Positions 26,968 to 36,103 of a stretch of 64,000 nucleotides of DNA are shown piece by piece; positions within the stretch are counted from its first letter, which is position 1, and each line of letters starts with the position of its first letter. The stretch is from contig JAFLCB010000001.1 of NCBI GenBank assembly GCA_017302795.1, forward strand, positions 124,001 to 188,000, given 5' to 3'. The DNA is from Deltaproteobacteria bacterium (GTDB lineage Bacteria; Bdellovibrionota; Bdellovibrionia; Bdellovibrionales; JAMPXM01). The notes under the pieces were generated by a model that saw only the letters and a program-made list of their open reading frames with translations, was not told the DNA's origin and ran no database searches. The translations under genes and the position numbers were made by a program.

Positions 26968-27338
26968 TTGACCTCTAGCAGAACCAACGCGGCTCCGAGT
27001 GCGACCTGATCTCCTGCGCTGCAGTTAACCGATTTGACAACTCCTTGAGCCGCGGCCTTCAAAGTGTATTCCATCTTCATGGCCTCCATAACAATGACCA
27101 CATCACCTCCGCTCACGGAAAAGCCAACCTGAGCAACTACTTTGACGATCTTTCCAGGCATCGGAGCAGTGATCGTCGATGGATCGGCGGCGCTGGCCAA
27201 ACTCTTTCCGCGGCGGCCACGGACCTCCGTCTCGTGAGTCCAAACCTCACCACCAAAAGAAAACCAGGTCGTTGAGCCGAGCTTGGCAACTGCACCTACT
27301 CGCTTTCGCCCGTTCTCATCGAGCACGATTTTTTTCAT
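26964..27338 (-). CDS. Stand-alone biotin carboxyl carrier protein
   Basis: 124 residues. The C-terminal biotinyl domain carries EAMKM with the biotin-accepting lysine; the upstream PMPGKIVKV strand is typical. In most methylcrotonyl-CoA carboxylases this domain is the C-terminus of the alpha subunit; here it is a separate gene that starts at ATG 27338 within the stop of the biotin carboxylase gene (ATGA), with GGAG upstream. A GTG at 27350 is a less likely start. The N-terminal ~50 residues resemble the linker region of a fused alpha subunit. Confidence 0.9.
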   Translation of the reverse strand: MKKIVLDENGRKRVGAVAKLGSTTWFSFGGEVWTHETEVRGRRGKSLASAADPSTITAPMPGKIVKVVAQVGFSVSGGDVVIVMEAMKMEYTLKAAAQGVVKSVNCSAGDQVALGAALVLLEVK

Positions 27339-28870
27339 ACGTTTCTCCACCCATCACCAAGCCATGGCTTCTGCAAAGCAGCCGCTGAGGAATGTGCCAT
27401 GCCGACTTTTTCGCTGAAGTCGGTCGCCGACTCGAGGGCCATTTTTTCGAACTGCTTTTCTAGATCCGTGCGAGCTCTTGGCGCTAAGCCGATGCCACTT
27501 TCTTGCGTGAAGTGCTTGCCGACAAATTGCGTGGTCATCGAACCATCAAGAAATTCAGGATGTGCGAGCATCGCCATAACGAATGGAATATTGGTGTGAA
27601 CGCCAAGAACCAGCGATTGGCTTAGGGTCGCATTCATTTTTTTTATCGCCCGTAGGCGCGACTCATCCCAGACAATAACTTTTGCAATCATTGGATCGTA
27701 AAACGGAGTGATCTCATCGCCTGCTTCAAAGCCTGTTTCGAATCGCCTGCCCGGTCCGTCTGGCCACTCGACGCCCAGCAATTTTCCAGTCGAGGGAATT
27801 CCTCCTAGATAAGGATTCTCGGCGTATATCCTGCACTCAATCGCATGTCCGTGGGCCACCAAACTTTCTTGTGCCCACACTTGAAACTCGCGTGCCGCGT
27901 TTAAAATCTGCGCTTTGACAAGATCGACACCAAGAACCATTTCCGTTACAGGATGTTCAACCTGTAGACGAGTGTTCATTTCGAGAAAAAAGAATTTGCC
28001 GTCTTGCAGAAGAAATTCGACTGTTCCGGCGCCCTCGTAGTTAGCACTTTGGGCCAAGCGCACGGCGGCTTCGCCCATCTCTCTTCGTAGCTCCGGAGTC
28101 AGACTAGGAGAGAGAGCTTCCTCAATAATTTTTTGATGTCGCCGTTGAACGGAACATTCGCGTTCAAACAAGTAAGAAACCTCGCCAAACGAATCGCCAA
28201 AAATTTGAAACTCAATGTGTTTCGCGCGATCAAGATACTTCTCTAAAAACACGACAGCCGAACCGAATGCCGCTAAGCCTTCTCGCTGAGCCGACGCAAT
28301 CTGTTCGGGTGCCTCGGATTTCGAGCGAATCACTTTCATCCCACGCCCACCGCCGCCTGCCGCCGCCTTTACGATAACCGGAAATCCAATTCGGGTCGCT
28401 TCGTCGACGAGGGTTTCGATTCGCTGATCGTCACCCATATAGCCAGGTACGGCCGGAGCATTTGCGGCAGCCACTATTTTCTTTGCGGAAATCTTATCGC
28501 CTACTGCACGGATAGACGCTGGCTTCGGACCGATAAAAATCATGCCTGCCTGAATCACGGCCTCTGCAAATTCCGCGTTTTCAGAAAGAAAGCCAAAACC
28601 GGGGTGAACCGCTTGGGCACCGGCAGCCAAAGCTCCGGTGACATTTTTACTTATACTTAGGTAGCTTTCCGCGGTTGCCGCAGGTCCTATGCAAACGCGA
28701 CTATCTGCCATGCGGTATGCACGAGTTCCGATATCTGGCTCCGAATGCAAAAGTACCGTTCGTATTCCAAGGTCACGGCAGGCATGAATAATTCTAACTG
28801 CAACCTCACCGCGATTTGCGATCGCAATCGTTTGAAGCCGTTTACCAGTGGCGCGAGAAACTGAGCTCAT
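27335..28870 (-). CDS. Biotin carboxylase subunit of an acyl-CoA (methylcrotonyl-CoA) carboxylase
   Basis: ATP-grasp enzyme that carboxylates biotin. Motifs: IANRGEVAVRII at the N-terminus, FGFLSENAEFAEAV, the glycine-rich AAAGGGGRGMKVI, FLEMNTRLQVEHPVTE and a C-terminal biotin carboxylase domain. About 511 residues from ATG 28870, which has GGAGG eight bases upstream and overlaps the enoyl-CoA hydratase stop (ATGA). The gene ends where a fused subunit would continue into a BCCP domain. Context with the MCC beta subunit makes 3-methylcrotonyl-CoA the likely substrate (liuD-type). Confidence 0.9.
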   Translation of the reverse strand: MSSVSRATGKRLQTIAIANRGEVAVRIIHACRDLGIRTVLLHSEPDIGTRAYRMADSRVCIGPAATAESYLSISKNVTGALAAGAQAVHPGFGFLSENAEFAEAVIQAGMIFIGPKPASIRAVGDKISAKKIVAAANAPAVPGYMGDDQRIETLVDEATRIGFPVIVKAAAGGGGRGMKVIRSKSEAPEQIASAQREGLAAFGSAVVFLEKYLDRAKHIEFQIFGDSFGEVSYLFERECSVQRRHQKIIEEALSPSLTPELRREMGEAAVRLAQSANYEGAGTVEFLLQDGKFFFLEMNTRLQVEHPVTEMVLGVDLVKAQILNAAREFQVWAQESLVAHGHAIECRIYAENPYLGGIPSTGKLLGVEWPDGPGRRFETGFEAGDEITPFYDPMIAKVIVWDESRLRAIKKMNATLSQSLVLGVHTNIPFVMAMLAHPEFLDGSMTTQFVGKHFTQESGIGLAPRARTDLEKQFEKMALESATDFSEKVGMAHSSAAALQKPWLGDGWRNV

Positions 28871-29682
28871 GACTTCGACCTCCAAGATGGCTCTCGCTTC
28901 TCGAGGAATGACGAAAGCCCCTCTTGACCTTCTAAACTTGTACGAACATCTGCAATTACTTTGACCACTGTCGTCTGCGCCTGGTTCGGAGTCTGACCGT
29001 GGATCTCGTTTAACAGACGCTTCGTGGTTTTTACGGCGTCGGGTCCCGCCTCCAGAATGGCTTTCACAACCGCCTCTTTTTCTCGTACCACCTCTTCCGA
29101 AAGACCGACAAAATGCACCAGGCCAGCCTGCAGTGCAGCGTCGGCGGCAAACGTTTCGCCCGTCATCATCCAGCGACGGGCCCAGTGTGGCGACATCTTA
29201 GATAAAATGAAGGAGGAAATCACCGCAGGGACGATCCCAAGTCGCACTTCAGAAAAACGAAACTGAGTTCCGGTCTCGGCAAAGGCGATGTCCGCGCACG
29301 CGGTTATCCCAACGGCACCGCCCATAGCATGACCGTGCAAGTGAACGACAACTGGAACCTCACAAGTGCGAACGGAATCAAACATCGCAAAAAGTTTTTC
29401 CCCGTCGCGGCGATTCTCTTCGTGTGAAAAGTTCGCCATCGATTTCATATATTCCAAATCCGCACCGGCACAAAATGATTTGCCGTGGCCAGAGAGAAGA
29501 ACAACACGAGCATCCTTGTAGGGACCCTCTCTGCCAGCTTTTGAAAATACCTCTGTTAACTCCGAAACCGTTTGTGCGTTGAACGCGTTTCGCACTTCGG
29601 GTCGCGAAAGAGCCACACGAAGGACTGCTTGGTTTGATAAAACGCCGGCCGCACGATCCAGCGACACTTCGATAGTTGTCAA
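28867..29682 (-). CDS. Enoyl-CoA hydratase family, probable methylglutaconyl-CoA hydratase
   Basis: Crotonase-fold enzyme; in this operon it most likely hydrates 3-methylglutaconyl-CoA to HMG-CoA (liuC). Oxyanion-hole motifs SGHGKSFCAGADL and GHAMGGAVGITACADIA are present, with the downstream catalytic region RLGIVPAVISSF. The start is probably TTG 29682, seven bases after the MCC beta stop and behind a GAGGA site; the open frame upstream overlaps the MCC beta gene and has no similarity. 271 residues, a normal crotonase length. Confidence 0.87.
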   Translation of the reverse strand: MTTIEVSLDRAAGVLSNQAVLRVALSRPEVRNAFNAQTVSELTEVFSKAGREGPYKDARVVLLSGHGKSFCAGADLEYMKSMANFSHEENRRDGEKLFAMFDSVRTCEVPVVVHLHGHAMGGAVGITACADIAFAETGTQFRFSEVRLGIVPAVISSFILSKMSPHWARRWMMTGETFAADAALQAGLVHFVGLSEEVVREKEAVVKAILEAGPDAVKTTKRLLNEIHGQTPNQAQTTVVKVIADVRTSLEGQEGLSSFLEKREPSWRSKS

Positions 29683-29689
29683 ATCATCC

Positions 29690-31339
29690 TCACATTCGGA
29701 AGACGCCTTTGCGGCGTTCTTCCATCGGAGCGTTACAAGTTGCGGAAAGTGCCAGTCCCAATACTCTGCGTGTATCCTTCGGATCAATGATCCCATCGTC
29801 CCAAAGCCGTGCGGTAGAGTAGTAGGCGGAACTTTCTTCCTCGTACTTTTTTAACGTGGGTGCCTTAAAGGCAGCTTGCTCTGTCTCCGACATTTTCAAG
29901 CCGCGCTCTGCGAGCTGATCTATTTTCACAGTTAACAAGACGTTGGATGCTTGTTCGCCACCCATAACTGAAATCTTGGCATTGGGCCACATCCAAAGAA
30001 ATCTCGGCTGATAAGCTCGCCCACACATTCCGTAATTTCCAGCACCATACGAGCCGCCGATGATGACAGTGAACTTTGGAACCGAAGCGTTGGAAACCGC
30101 CATGACCATTTTTGCGCCGTGCTTTGCGATTCCCTCGTTTTCATACTTCTTGCCGACCATAAAGCCCGTAATATTTTGCAAAAAAAGCAGTGGGATCCCG
30201 CGCTGATCACAAAGCTCAACAAAGTGAGCGGTTTTAAGCGCGCTTTCACTGAAGAGGACTCCGTTGTTAGCAACAATGCCAATTGGCATTCCATAGATGT
30301 GTCCAAAGCCACAGACGACCGTGTCGCCATACAGCGGTTTGAATTCATGCAGCCGACTGCCATCCACGATGCGCGCGATTATTTCTCTCACGTCAAACGG
30401 CTTTCGAGTATCTGCGGGAATCAATCCGTAAATATCGTCGACGGAGTAAGCTGGTTCCTCGGATTGAGAAATCCGAAAAGGAACGGATTTTACTCGATTC
30501 AGATTGGCAACAATGTCTCTGGTAATTTCGATCGCGTGCTTATCATCGTCAGCAAGATGATCAGCGACTCCGCTCAGGCGAGTATGTACGTCGGCACCAC
30601 CCAGCTCTTGCGCTGTTACAACTTCACCAGTCGCTGCTTTCACTAGCGGCGGACCACCCAAAAAAATCGTTCCATTGCCCTTTACAATAACGGTTTCGTC
30701 ACTCATCGCAGGGACGTAGGCACCGCCCGCAGTACATGATCCCATGACGACCGCAATTTGCGGAACACCGGCCGCTGACATTCGCGCTTGATTAAAAAAG
30801 ATTCGTCCGAAGTGATCCCGATCTGGAAATACTTCAGCCTGCAAAGGCAAAAATGCTCCGCCCGAATCCACAAGGTAAATACACGGCAAACGATTTTCCG
30901 TGGCAATTTCTTGAGCGCGAAGATGTTTTTTGACCGTCATCGGGAAATACGTACCGCCCTTTACCGTCGCATCATTGGCAACAATCATGCAGTCCTGCCC
31001 ACTCACAACGCCAATACCCGTAACAACTCCAGCGCATGGCGCAGAGCCATCATACAGTCCCCAGGCGGCCAAAGTTGAGAGTTCCAAAAAAGCAGACCCG
31101 GAATCCAAGAGGGCATCGATTCGCTCGCGCGCGGTCAACTTTCCGCGCGATTTATGTCGCTCGATAGTTTCTTTACCACCACCTTCTTTAGCAACAGCAA
31201 CATTTTTTCGCCACTCTTCCACATGGCGAAGCATAGCGGTTTGATTTGCGCGAAAATCATCTGTCGATCGCGCACTTGGTGCCGCAAACGCAGATTCTAA
31301 AACCGGGCCACTAGGCACACCTTCCAAATTCTCTTTCAT
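29690..31339 (-). CDS. Methylcrotonyl-CoA carboxylase beta (carboxyltransferase) subunit
   Basis: Transfers the carboxyl group from biotin to 3-methylcrotonyl-CoA (liuB/mccB). 549 residues with the crotonase-like two-domain structure: [57 protein letters not shown], and C-terminal [16 protein letters not shown] and [20 protein letters not shown]. These are diagnostic for MCC rather than propionyl-CoA carboxylase. It overlaps the unknown upstream gene by 4 bases. Confidence 0.93.
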   Translation of the reverse strand: MKENLEGVPSGPVLESAFAAPSARSTDDFRANQTAMLRHVEEWRKNVAVAKEGGGKETIERHKSRGKLTARERIDALLDSGSAFLELSTLAAWGLYDGSAPCAGVVTGIGVVSGQDCMIVANDATVKGGTYFPMTVKKHLRAQEIATENRLPCIYLVDSGGAFLPLQAEVFPDRDHFGRIFFNQARMSAAGVPQIAVVMGSCTAGGAYVPAMSDETVIVKGNGTIFLGGPPLVKAATGEVVTAQELGGADVHTRLSGVADHLADDDKHAIEITRDIVANLNRVKSVPFRISQSEEPAYSVDDIYGLIPADTRKPFDVREIIARIVDGSRLHEFKPLYGDTVVCGFGHIYGMPIGIVANNGVLFSESALKTAHFVELCDQRGIPLLFLQNITGFMVGKKYENEGIAKHGAKMVMAVSNASVPKFTVIIGGSYGAGNYGMCGRAYQPRFLWMWPNAKISVMGGEQASNVLLTVKIDQLAERGLKMSETEQAAFKAPTLKKYEEESSAYYSTARLWDDGIIDPKDTRRVLGLALSATCNAPMEERRKGVFRM

Positions 31340-31935
31340 AATTTTCCCTTTAACTGGGCTCGCGCGCGTGCGAAAACTGTGACTTCCACCTCTACAACCG
31401 CGAGACCAGAAACATCGACACCTGCTAAGGTCAGATCGGCCGTTGTACCGTGAGCGAGGTTTTCCAAAACTCGACGACGAAACATCTCGCGATCATTCGC
31501 TGACCACTCTAAAACCATCGACCCGCGACTTTGCGACCCGCGAGTCGATTGCAGCCAACGCGTGCTCATCGCTTCGATTGCAGCGTACTCTCCGCCCTCT
31601 AAATCAAAAAAGGGCGAAAGGGCACGTCGCACCAAAAGTTCAGTCGCCTCAGCAATACTCGCAGGTGACCAAACTGATAGCTCTGCCTCCCAGCGCGTTG
31701 CACTTGCCGGAAGCGACGATCCGGTTAACCGAACTCCGTGGCGTCCAAGGCCCAGCACGCTTACGGCGCGATCAACGGCACGCGCACCAGCATGTTGCAA
31801 AGTCGATCGCAGAAGGCCTCCCAAGGCGGGCACAACCGTAGTTAATGCAGCTTCCAATTGTTCGCGGAATGCCTTGGAGAGGACGAGCGGTACCTGTTTG
31901 GATATCTGTGAATTTATTCGGTCGTATAATCGCAT
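31336..31935 (-). CDS. Unknown protein leading the leucine catabolism operon
   Basis: 199 residues from ATG 31935; the open frame continues to 31998 without a better start. Ala/Arg/Leu-rich, probably helical, no signal peptide or membrane segment. It overlaps the MCC beta start by 4 bases and so should be made with it. There is no isovaleryl-CoA dehydrogenase or helix-turn-helix motif in it; the family is not recognised. It could be an accessory or assembly protein for the split carboxylase, but that is only suggested by position. Confidence 0.65.
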   Translation of the reverse strand: MRLYDRINSQISKQVPLVLSKAFREQLEAALTTVVPALGGLLRSTLQHAGARAVDRAVSVLGLGRHGVRLTGSSLPASATRWEAELSVWSPASIAEATELLVRRALSPFFDLEGGEYAAIEAMSTRWLQSTRGSQSRGSMVLEWSANDREMFRRRVLENLAHGTTADLTLAGVDVSGLAVVEVEVTVFARARAQLKGKL

Positions 31936-32067
31936 GTATTTATCTTTGCGAAACCTGTGAGTTTTAAGTTCTTTATGCCAGTTTCCCTTGCCGTTCAAGG
32001 CTGCTCGAGTCTACTCTCTATTTGACGTCGAACTCGAGGAAAAGCTTTGACGCTGGGAGGCCTTTCA

Positions 32068-32511
32068 GTGGGGATTAGCAAGTACATCGCAACCGCGATT
32101 GCAATTGTGATGATGGGATGGACTTGGGGCCTCGCGAACAATGAAGTCGAAGGGACTGATCTCGCACTAGAACAACGTCGCGAAATTGAAATGAGCCTCG
32201 AAGAAATGATCGTGCAATACATCCGGGCACGTCGGCCCGGCGTCACGGATGTTATATTCCAGCAATTATTCAGCGAGGACGTCGCTTCCTCGAAGCCAGA
32301 TACCAAAGAAATGCTCGTGCGATTTCGTTACCTTACCAACGAGCCAACGACAGCCGGAGAAATGACCGAACAAGTCTTTGAAGGAACGGTTCGCCTACGG
32401 TCTTCGGACGGAATCACTTGGGAATGGATTGACGAGAAAGTTCGATCCCCTTTAATCCGTTACCGCAACGGGACCGAAATCAAGGCCACCGGGGAAGACC
32501 CGGCCCAGTGA
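32068..32511 (+). CDS. Small exported protein of unknown function
   Basis: 147 residues from GTG 32068, which has GGGAGG seven bases upstream (TTG 32047 is possible but lacks a site). N-terminal hydrophobic signal or anchor (KYIATAIAIVMMGWTWGLA). The mature domain is acidic, with an FRYLTNEP...FEGTVRLRSSDG...WEWIDEKV pattern suggesting a small beta-sheet fold. It overlaps the methyltransferase gene by GTGA. Divergent from the leucine operon with 130 bases between starts. Confidence 0.7.
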   Translation: MGISKYIATAIAIVMMGWTWGLANNEVEGTDLALEQRREIEMSLEEMIVQYIRARRPGVTDVIFQQLFSEDVASSKPDTKEMLVRFRYLTNEPTTAGEMTEQVFEGTVRLRSSDGITWEWIDEKVRSPLIRYRNGTEIKATGEDPAQ

Positions 32512-33608
32512 TAGACGAGGCAAGCCTCACTCGCTTTGTCACACTCGACGAAGAGGGCTACTTTGTCATCGACGGTTTGCGAGTTTCTGATCAGGCACTC
32601 GGCGCAGAGTGGCTAGCAAAGATCCAAATCGACGATCGAGGACGCTCTTATTTCAACGACAACGATGCTGGGGGCGATTACAAAGTCATTGTTGAAGCGT
32701 TCGACCAACCCCTCGTTGCACTCGACATTTTGGTTGCTGGCAAGAATAGCGAGATTTGGACTGCGCGATTCCCCTACGGAGTGGAAAAAGAGTTTATTCC
32801 AGAAACGCTTTGCTTTGACGAGTGGGACCGGTTTCATCTTCGTACCAAAGACGGCGTGCCGGCCGTCCTGAGTCGTAGCGCTCAGGCGCGTTTTTTCCAG
32901 GCAGCGACAGATTACGACGATGAATCTGTGACGTTTGCAGGCAGAACTATTCAATTAAAACCATGCTTCGAAGAAACACCGGCCGCTGAAAACTCTAACT
33001 GGTGGAGTGAGATCTATCGCAGCGGCCACTTGCGGTGGGACCTCGGTGCCGCACATCCACTTCTTGATGAACTCCTTCCGCCTCTGAAATTCACAAAAAG
33101 CCGAGTTTTGATTTTGGGATGCGGCCTTGGTCACGATGCAGCTTGGTGGGAAAAGCGCGGCCACATCGTCACTGCAGTTGATTTTTCAGAAGAGGCTATT
33201 GCAAAAGCGAAAAGCCTTTACGGTGAAAGCAGCACTCTTCGTTGGCATACTCTGGACGCGTTTCAACTGCCGGCAAACTGGTCAAGCAGCTTCGATATTA
33301 TTTTTGAACACACTATGTATTGCGCTATTCCGCCACATCGCCGCGCGGACCTGTGCAAAGTTTGGTGGCGCTTGCTGTCGCCTCGAGGGCGAGTTCTTGG
33401 AATTGTCCCTGCAATGGATAAATCCGTCGGCCCACCTTATGGCGGCACCGAGTGGGAATTGCGTCGGCGACTTTTGGAGCCGTTGCGAAAGACCAAACGT
33501 TCTTTGTTCCGTCCATTGATTTGGAAACGCTTAAGAAATTCTCACGGACGCCGATTCGGACGGGAACTCTTTTTCATCGTCGAACGTGGCGACTCCGCGA
33601 CCGATTAG
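32508..33608 (+). CDS. Class I methyltransferase with unknown N-terminal domain
   Basis: 366 residues. Residues about 1-155 form an unassigned domain (VTLDEEGYFVIDGLRVSD... ending in FAGRTIQLKP). Residues about 160-360 form a SAM-dependent methyltransferase of the thiopurine/halide methyltransferase type: the WWSEIYRSGHLRWDLGAAHPLL entry segment resembles the WDLG pattern of that group, motif I is ILGCGLGHDAAWW, and the acidic post-I residue is in VTAVDFSEEAI. The start is GTG 32508 in a GTGA overlap with the upstream exported protein. Substrate unknown. Confidence 0.8.
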   Translation: MIDEASLTRFVTLDEEGYFVIDGLRVSDQALGAEWLAKIQIDDRGRSYFNDNDAGGDYKVIVEAFDQPLVALDILVAGKNSEIWTARFPYGVEKEFIPETLCFDEWDRFHLRTKDGVPAVLSRSAQARFFQAATDYDDESVTFAGRTIQLKPCFEETPAAENSNWWSEIYRSGHLRWDLGAAHPLLDELLPPLKFTKSRVLILGCGLGHDAAWWEKRGHIVTAVDFSEEAIAKAKSLYGESSTLRWHTLDAFQLPANWSSSFDIIFEHTMYCAIPPHRRADLCKVWWRLLSPRGRVLGIVPAMDKSVGPPYGGTEWELRRRLLEPLRKTKRSLFRPLIWKRLRNSHGRRFGRELFFIVERGDSATD

Positions 33609-33995
33609 TCCGCCCATTTCAGCGCCACAACCCCGGTGCTTTACGAATTCTTTATCGTTACAGTGCGGTGCAGTAATGCGACGCGCAGACCAAGATTTAT
33701 CTAAGAACTATTTTGGAACCACCACACCTAAGTATATGAAATTGCTGGCAGTCACAAGTCCCACCAGGAAACTAATTTCATGTAGCCCATTGGGGTGACA
33801 TAAGCCGGGCTTATGGAACGGAAAACAAAATAAAAGTTGTCTAAGGCCTTCCGTCCTAGCAGAAGAGTGGCTCAGGAAGGAATTCCTGATGGCGATCAAA
33901 GGATTCTGATCGTCTCGCTAACCGAAGCGAAGCTCGTGGGGGTCATGAGCAGCGCTTCTCCCGCAAAAGGTTGCGGGAAGGATAAGGGGGACATC
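33609..33995. other. 387-base intergenic stretch before the protease gene
   Basis: No ORF with a ribosome site is seen. A palindrome, CATAAGCC-G-GGCTTATG, lies at about 33799-33815. A hairpin TCCCGCAA-AAGG-TTGCGGGA at 33959-33978 stands immediately before the AAGGGGG ribosome site of the protease gene and may affect its translation or RNA stability. I compared the leader with the c-di-GMP riboswitch pattern and found no match. Confidence 0.5.
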
Positions 33996-34946
33996 GTGAC
34001 AGGTTCGAGTACGCTCACTTCTTCTAGTCTTATTTCTCAATCATGGATGAAAGATTCAATGGTTCGCATCGTTGCCGCGTTTGCGCTGGCTTCTGCCGCT
34101 CTTGCTACTTCGGCCTGCGGACAAGCGCCATCAGCATCGTCAACTACATCTCTTGGCGGTATCGAGACCGGCATTATTGGCGGAAAAGAAATCGCGGGGA
34201 CAGAACCTTACGCTCCGCACGTTGTTGGAATTTATGACGCAAGCGCAGGTGCGATTTGCACAGGTTCAATTCTATCTCCATCTATTGTGGTGACAGCTGC
34301 ACACTGCGTAGAGTCGAGCGCATCAAGTTTAAGAGTTGTTTTCGGAAATGACTTTAACTCTCGTTCAGTTGTCGTTCGCGCTGTTGACGCATACCAAGTT
34401 TCCCCGTTGTGGCCATTCCGCCAGAACACGGCACTTAACACCGGTGACATTGCTCTCATTAAATTTTCTGGCGGCCTACCGGCTGGGTACAAGGCGATTA
34501 AATTTCTGACCGATGCTAGTAAATTGTCGGACGGAATGACTGTTACACTCGCGGGCTTCGGAGCCTCAGACGTCGTGCAGGTTCGGGATCCTCGATCGGG
34601 CGCCCTGTCGAGCGATCATCAAGGTTCTGGAAAATTGCGCTATGTAGACACCATCATCTCGGCGGCTGCCTTCACGAAGAGCGAATTTGTGACGGATTCA
34701 AAACAAGGTCGCGGCGCTTGCCACGGCGACTCGGGCGGGCCAGCTTTCATCACGGTTGACGGCGAAATGGTTGTCACTGGAGTCACCAGCAGAAGCGTTG
34801 ATGATCCGGAAGATACCTGCTCAGTTGGAGCTGCTTACACAAGCATTCCTTTCTACTCGAAATGGATCATTCAAACTTCTAACCAACTCAATTCGATGAC
34901 ACTGGCTGATCGCTCGGCGCGATCGACAACTGTCGCTCACCGGTAA
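33996..34946 (+). CDS. Trypsin-like serine protease, probable lipoprotein
   Basis: 316 residues from GTG 33996, chosen for its strong AAGGGGG site; ATGs at 34047 and 34059 are weaker alternatives. An N-terminal hydrophobic segment ends in a lipobox-like LATSAC (Cys41 in this frame). The S1 chymotrypsin fold is complete: mature-like N-terminus IIGGKEIAGTEP, catalytic His in TAAHC, Asp in GDIALIKF, Ser in CHGDSGGP. The IIGG sequence suggests activation by cleavage as in trypsins. It should be exported and may act on prey, host or environmental protein. Confidence 0.88.
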   Translation: MTGSSTLTSSSLISQSWMKDSMVRIVAAFALASAALATSACGQAPSASSTTSLGGIETGIIGGKEIAGTEPYAPHVVGIYDASAGAICTGSILSPSIVVTAAHCVESSASSLRVVFGNDFNSRSVVVRAVDAYQVSPLWPFRQNTALNTGDIALIKFSGGLPAGYKAIKFLTDASKLSDGMTVTLAGFGASDVVQVRDPRSGALSSDHQGSGKLRYVDTIISAAAFTKSEFVTDSKQGRGACHGDSGGPAFITVDGEMVVTGVTSRSVDDPEDTCSVGAAYTSIPFYSKWIIQTSNQLNSMTLADRSARSTTVAHR

Positions 34947-34983
34947 TTTAAATTCTGCCTGCGGGACTAGGGGTCTACCGCAC

Positions 34984-35016
34984 GAAGGGCGCTCTGAGGG
35001 GGGCGCCCTTCTTCTT
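34984..35016 (+). terminator. Intrinsic terminator after the protease gene
   Basis: Stem GAAGGGCGC/GCGCCCTTC with a G-rich loop of about 10 bases, followed by TTCTTTT. It also reads as a hairpin from the other side for cysK, though without a good T-run there. Confidence 0.8.
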
Positions 35017-35045
35017 TTGGAAAGAAGAAGAATCGTAAATTTCAA

Positions 35046-35069
35046 CGCCATCTTTGCGATGAGATGGCG
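35046..35069 (-). terminator. Hairpin after cysK
   Basis: CGCCATCT/AGATGGCG, 8-bp stem with 8-base loop, seven bases after the cysK stop on the minus strand and followed there by TTGAAATTT. Weak intrinsic terminator candidate. Confidence 0.5.
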
Positions 35070-35075
35070 AGAGAC

Positions 35076-36074
35076 CTAAATCAACGGCTGAGGAGTCAGC
35101 CCTTTTTCATTTCGCCAAGCTTCCGACAAGAGTTTGGATTGGTAGCGACTTCCATGGTCGCACAGGATTGTCACAATAGTCTTTCCCTCACCCTGATGAC
35201 GTTTTGCCAATTGATAGGCCGAAACCAGGTTGAGCGCAGCCGAGGTTCCCAAAAACAATCCGTCTTGCCGAGAAGTGTGGAAAAGCATGTTGATCATCGA
35301 CTGATCGTCAATTCGAACCGCTTCGTCTATTTGAGCGAGAGCGAAGTTGGCCGTGACCCGCATTATTCCAATTCCCTCAGTGACACTTGATCCAGTTGTC
35401 TCCATCTTTCCGTCGCGAACCTGGCAATAAAGTCCCGAACCAAACGGATCCGCCAAAACCACTTTCACTTCACGACCCACGGATTTTGCGTTTCTTTTCA
35501 GACTGCGACTAACTCCGGCTATTGTGCCTCCGGTACCCACCGCACAGGTAAAGTAGTCTATAACGCCGGCGGTCTGTTTCCAAATTTCTTCTCCGGTACC
35601 AGCCTCGTGAGCCGCGCAGTTTGCGGTGTTTTCAAACTGATTCACCCAAAAAGCGTTCGGCGTTTCCTCTGCTATTTTTTTTGCGCGATGATAAAAGTGC
35701 TCTGGATTTGCAAATGGCACTGGCTTGACGGCGCGAACTTCGGCGCCCAGGGCTTCTAACATCGCCATTTTTTCCTGAGCCTGATTGTCTGGCATCGAGA
35801 TGATACAGCGATAACCTCGAGCGGCTGCGAAAGTTGCGAGTCCAATGCCGGTATTGCCTGCGGTACCCTCCACCAATATGCCCCCAGGCTTTAGAGCTCC
35901 GGACTTTTCGGCGGCCGCGATCATCGATTTTGCCGCGCGATCTTTCACACTGCCGCCAGGATTCATGAATTCGCATTTAGCGAAAATTCGACAGCCGGTT
36001 TTCTGCGACAGCGATTTGATTTCGACTAGCGGCGTATTTCCAACTAGATCCCATGTCGACATCGCAGGCTGCAT
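35076..36074 (-). CDS. cysK: Cysteine synthase (PLP-dependent beta-substituting lyase)
   Basis: Makes cysteine from O-acetylserine and sulfide. 332 residues from ATG 36074, which follows AGGAGGA by eight bases; the long upstream open frame is non-coding. Motifs: substrate entry VGNTPLVEI, PLP lysine in NPGGSVKDRAAKSMI, phosphate-binding EGTAGNTGIGL, GTGGTIAGV. The family also includes cystathionine beta-synthase; the short C-terminus without a CBS domain favours cysteine synthase. No sulfate assimilation genes are adjacent. Confidence 0.9.
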   Translation of the reverse strand: MQPAMSTWDLVGNTPLVEIKSLSQKTGCRIFAKCEFMNPGGSVKDRAAKSMIAAAEKSGALKPGGILVEGTAGNTGIGLATFAAARGYRCIISMPDNQAQEKMAMLEALGAEVRAVKPVPFANPEHFYHRAKKIAEETPNAFWVNQFENTANCAAHEAGTGEEIWKQTAGVIDYFTCAVGTGGTIAGVSRSLKRNAKSVGREVKVVLADPFGSGLYCQVRDGKMETTGSSVTEGIGIMRVTANFALAQIDEAVRIDDQSMINMLFHTSRQDGLFLGTSAALNLVSAYQLAKRHQGEGKTIVTILCDHGSRYQSKLLSEAWRNEKGLTPQPLI

Positions 36075-36103
36075 GCATATCCTCCTAATTTTTTCGCACT
36101 GAC

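Noticed and set aside
33840-33995. Possible c-di-GMP riboswitch before the protease gene
   Set aside because: The conserved GEMM core pattern is missing; only a simple hairpin is seen.
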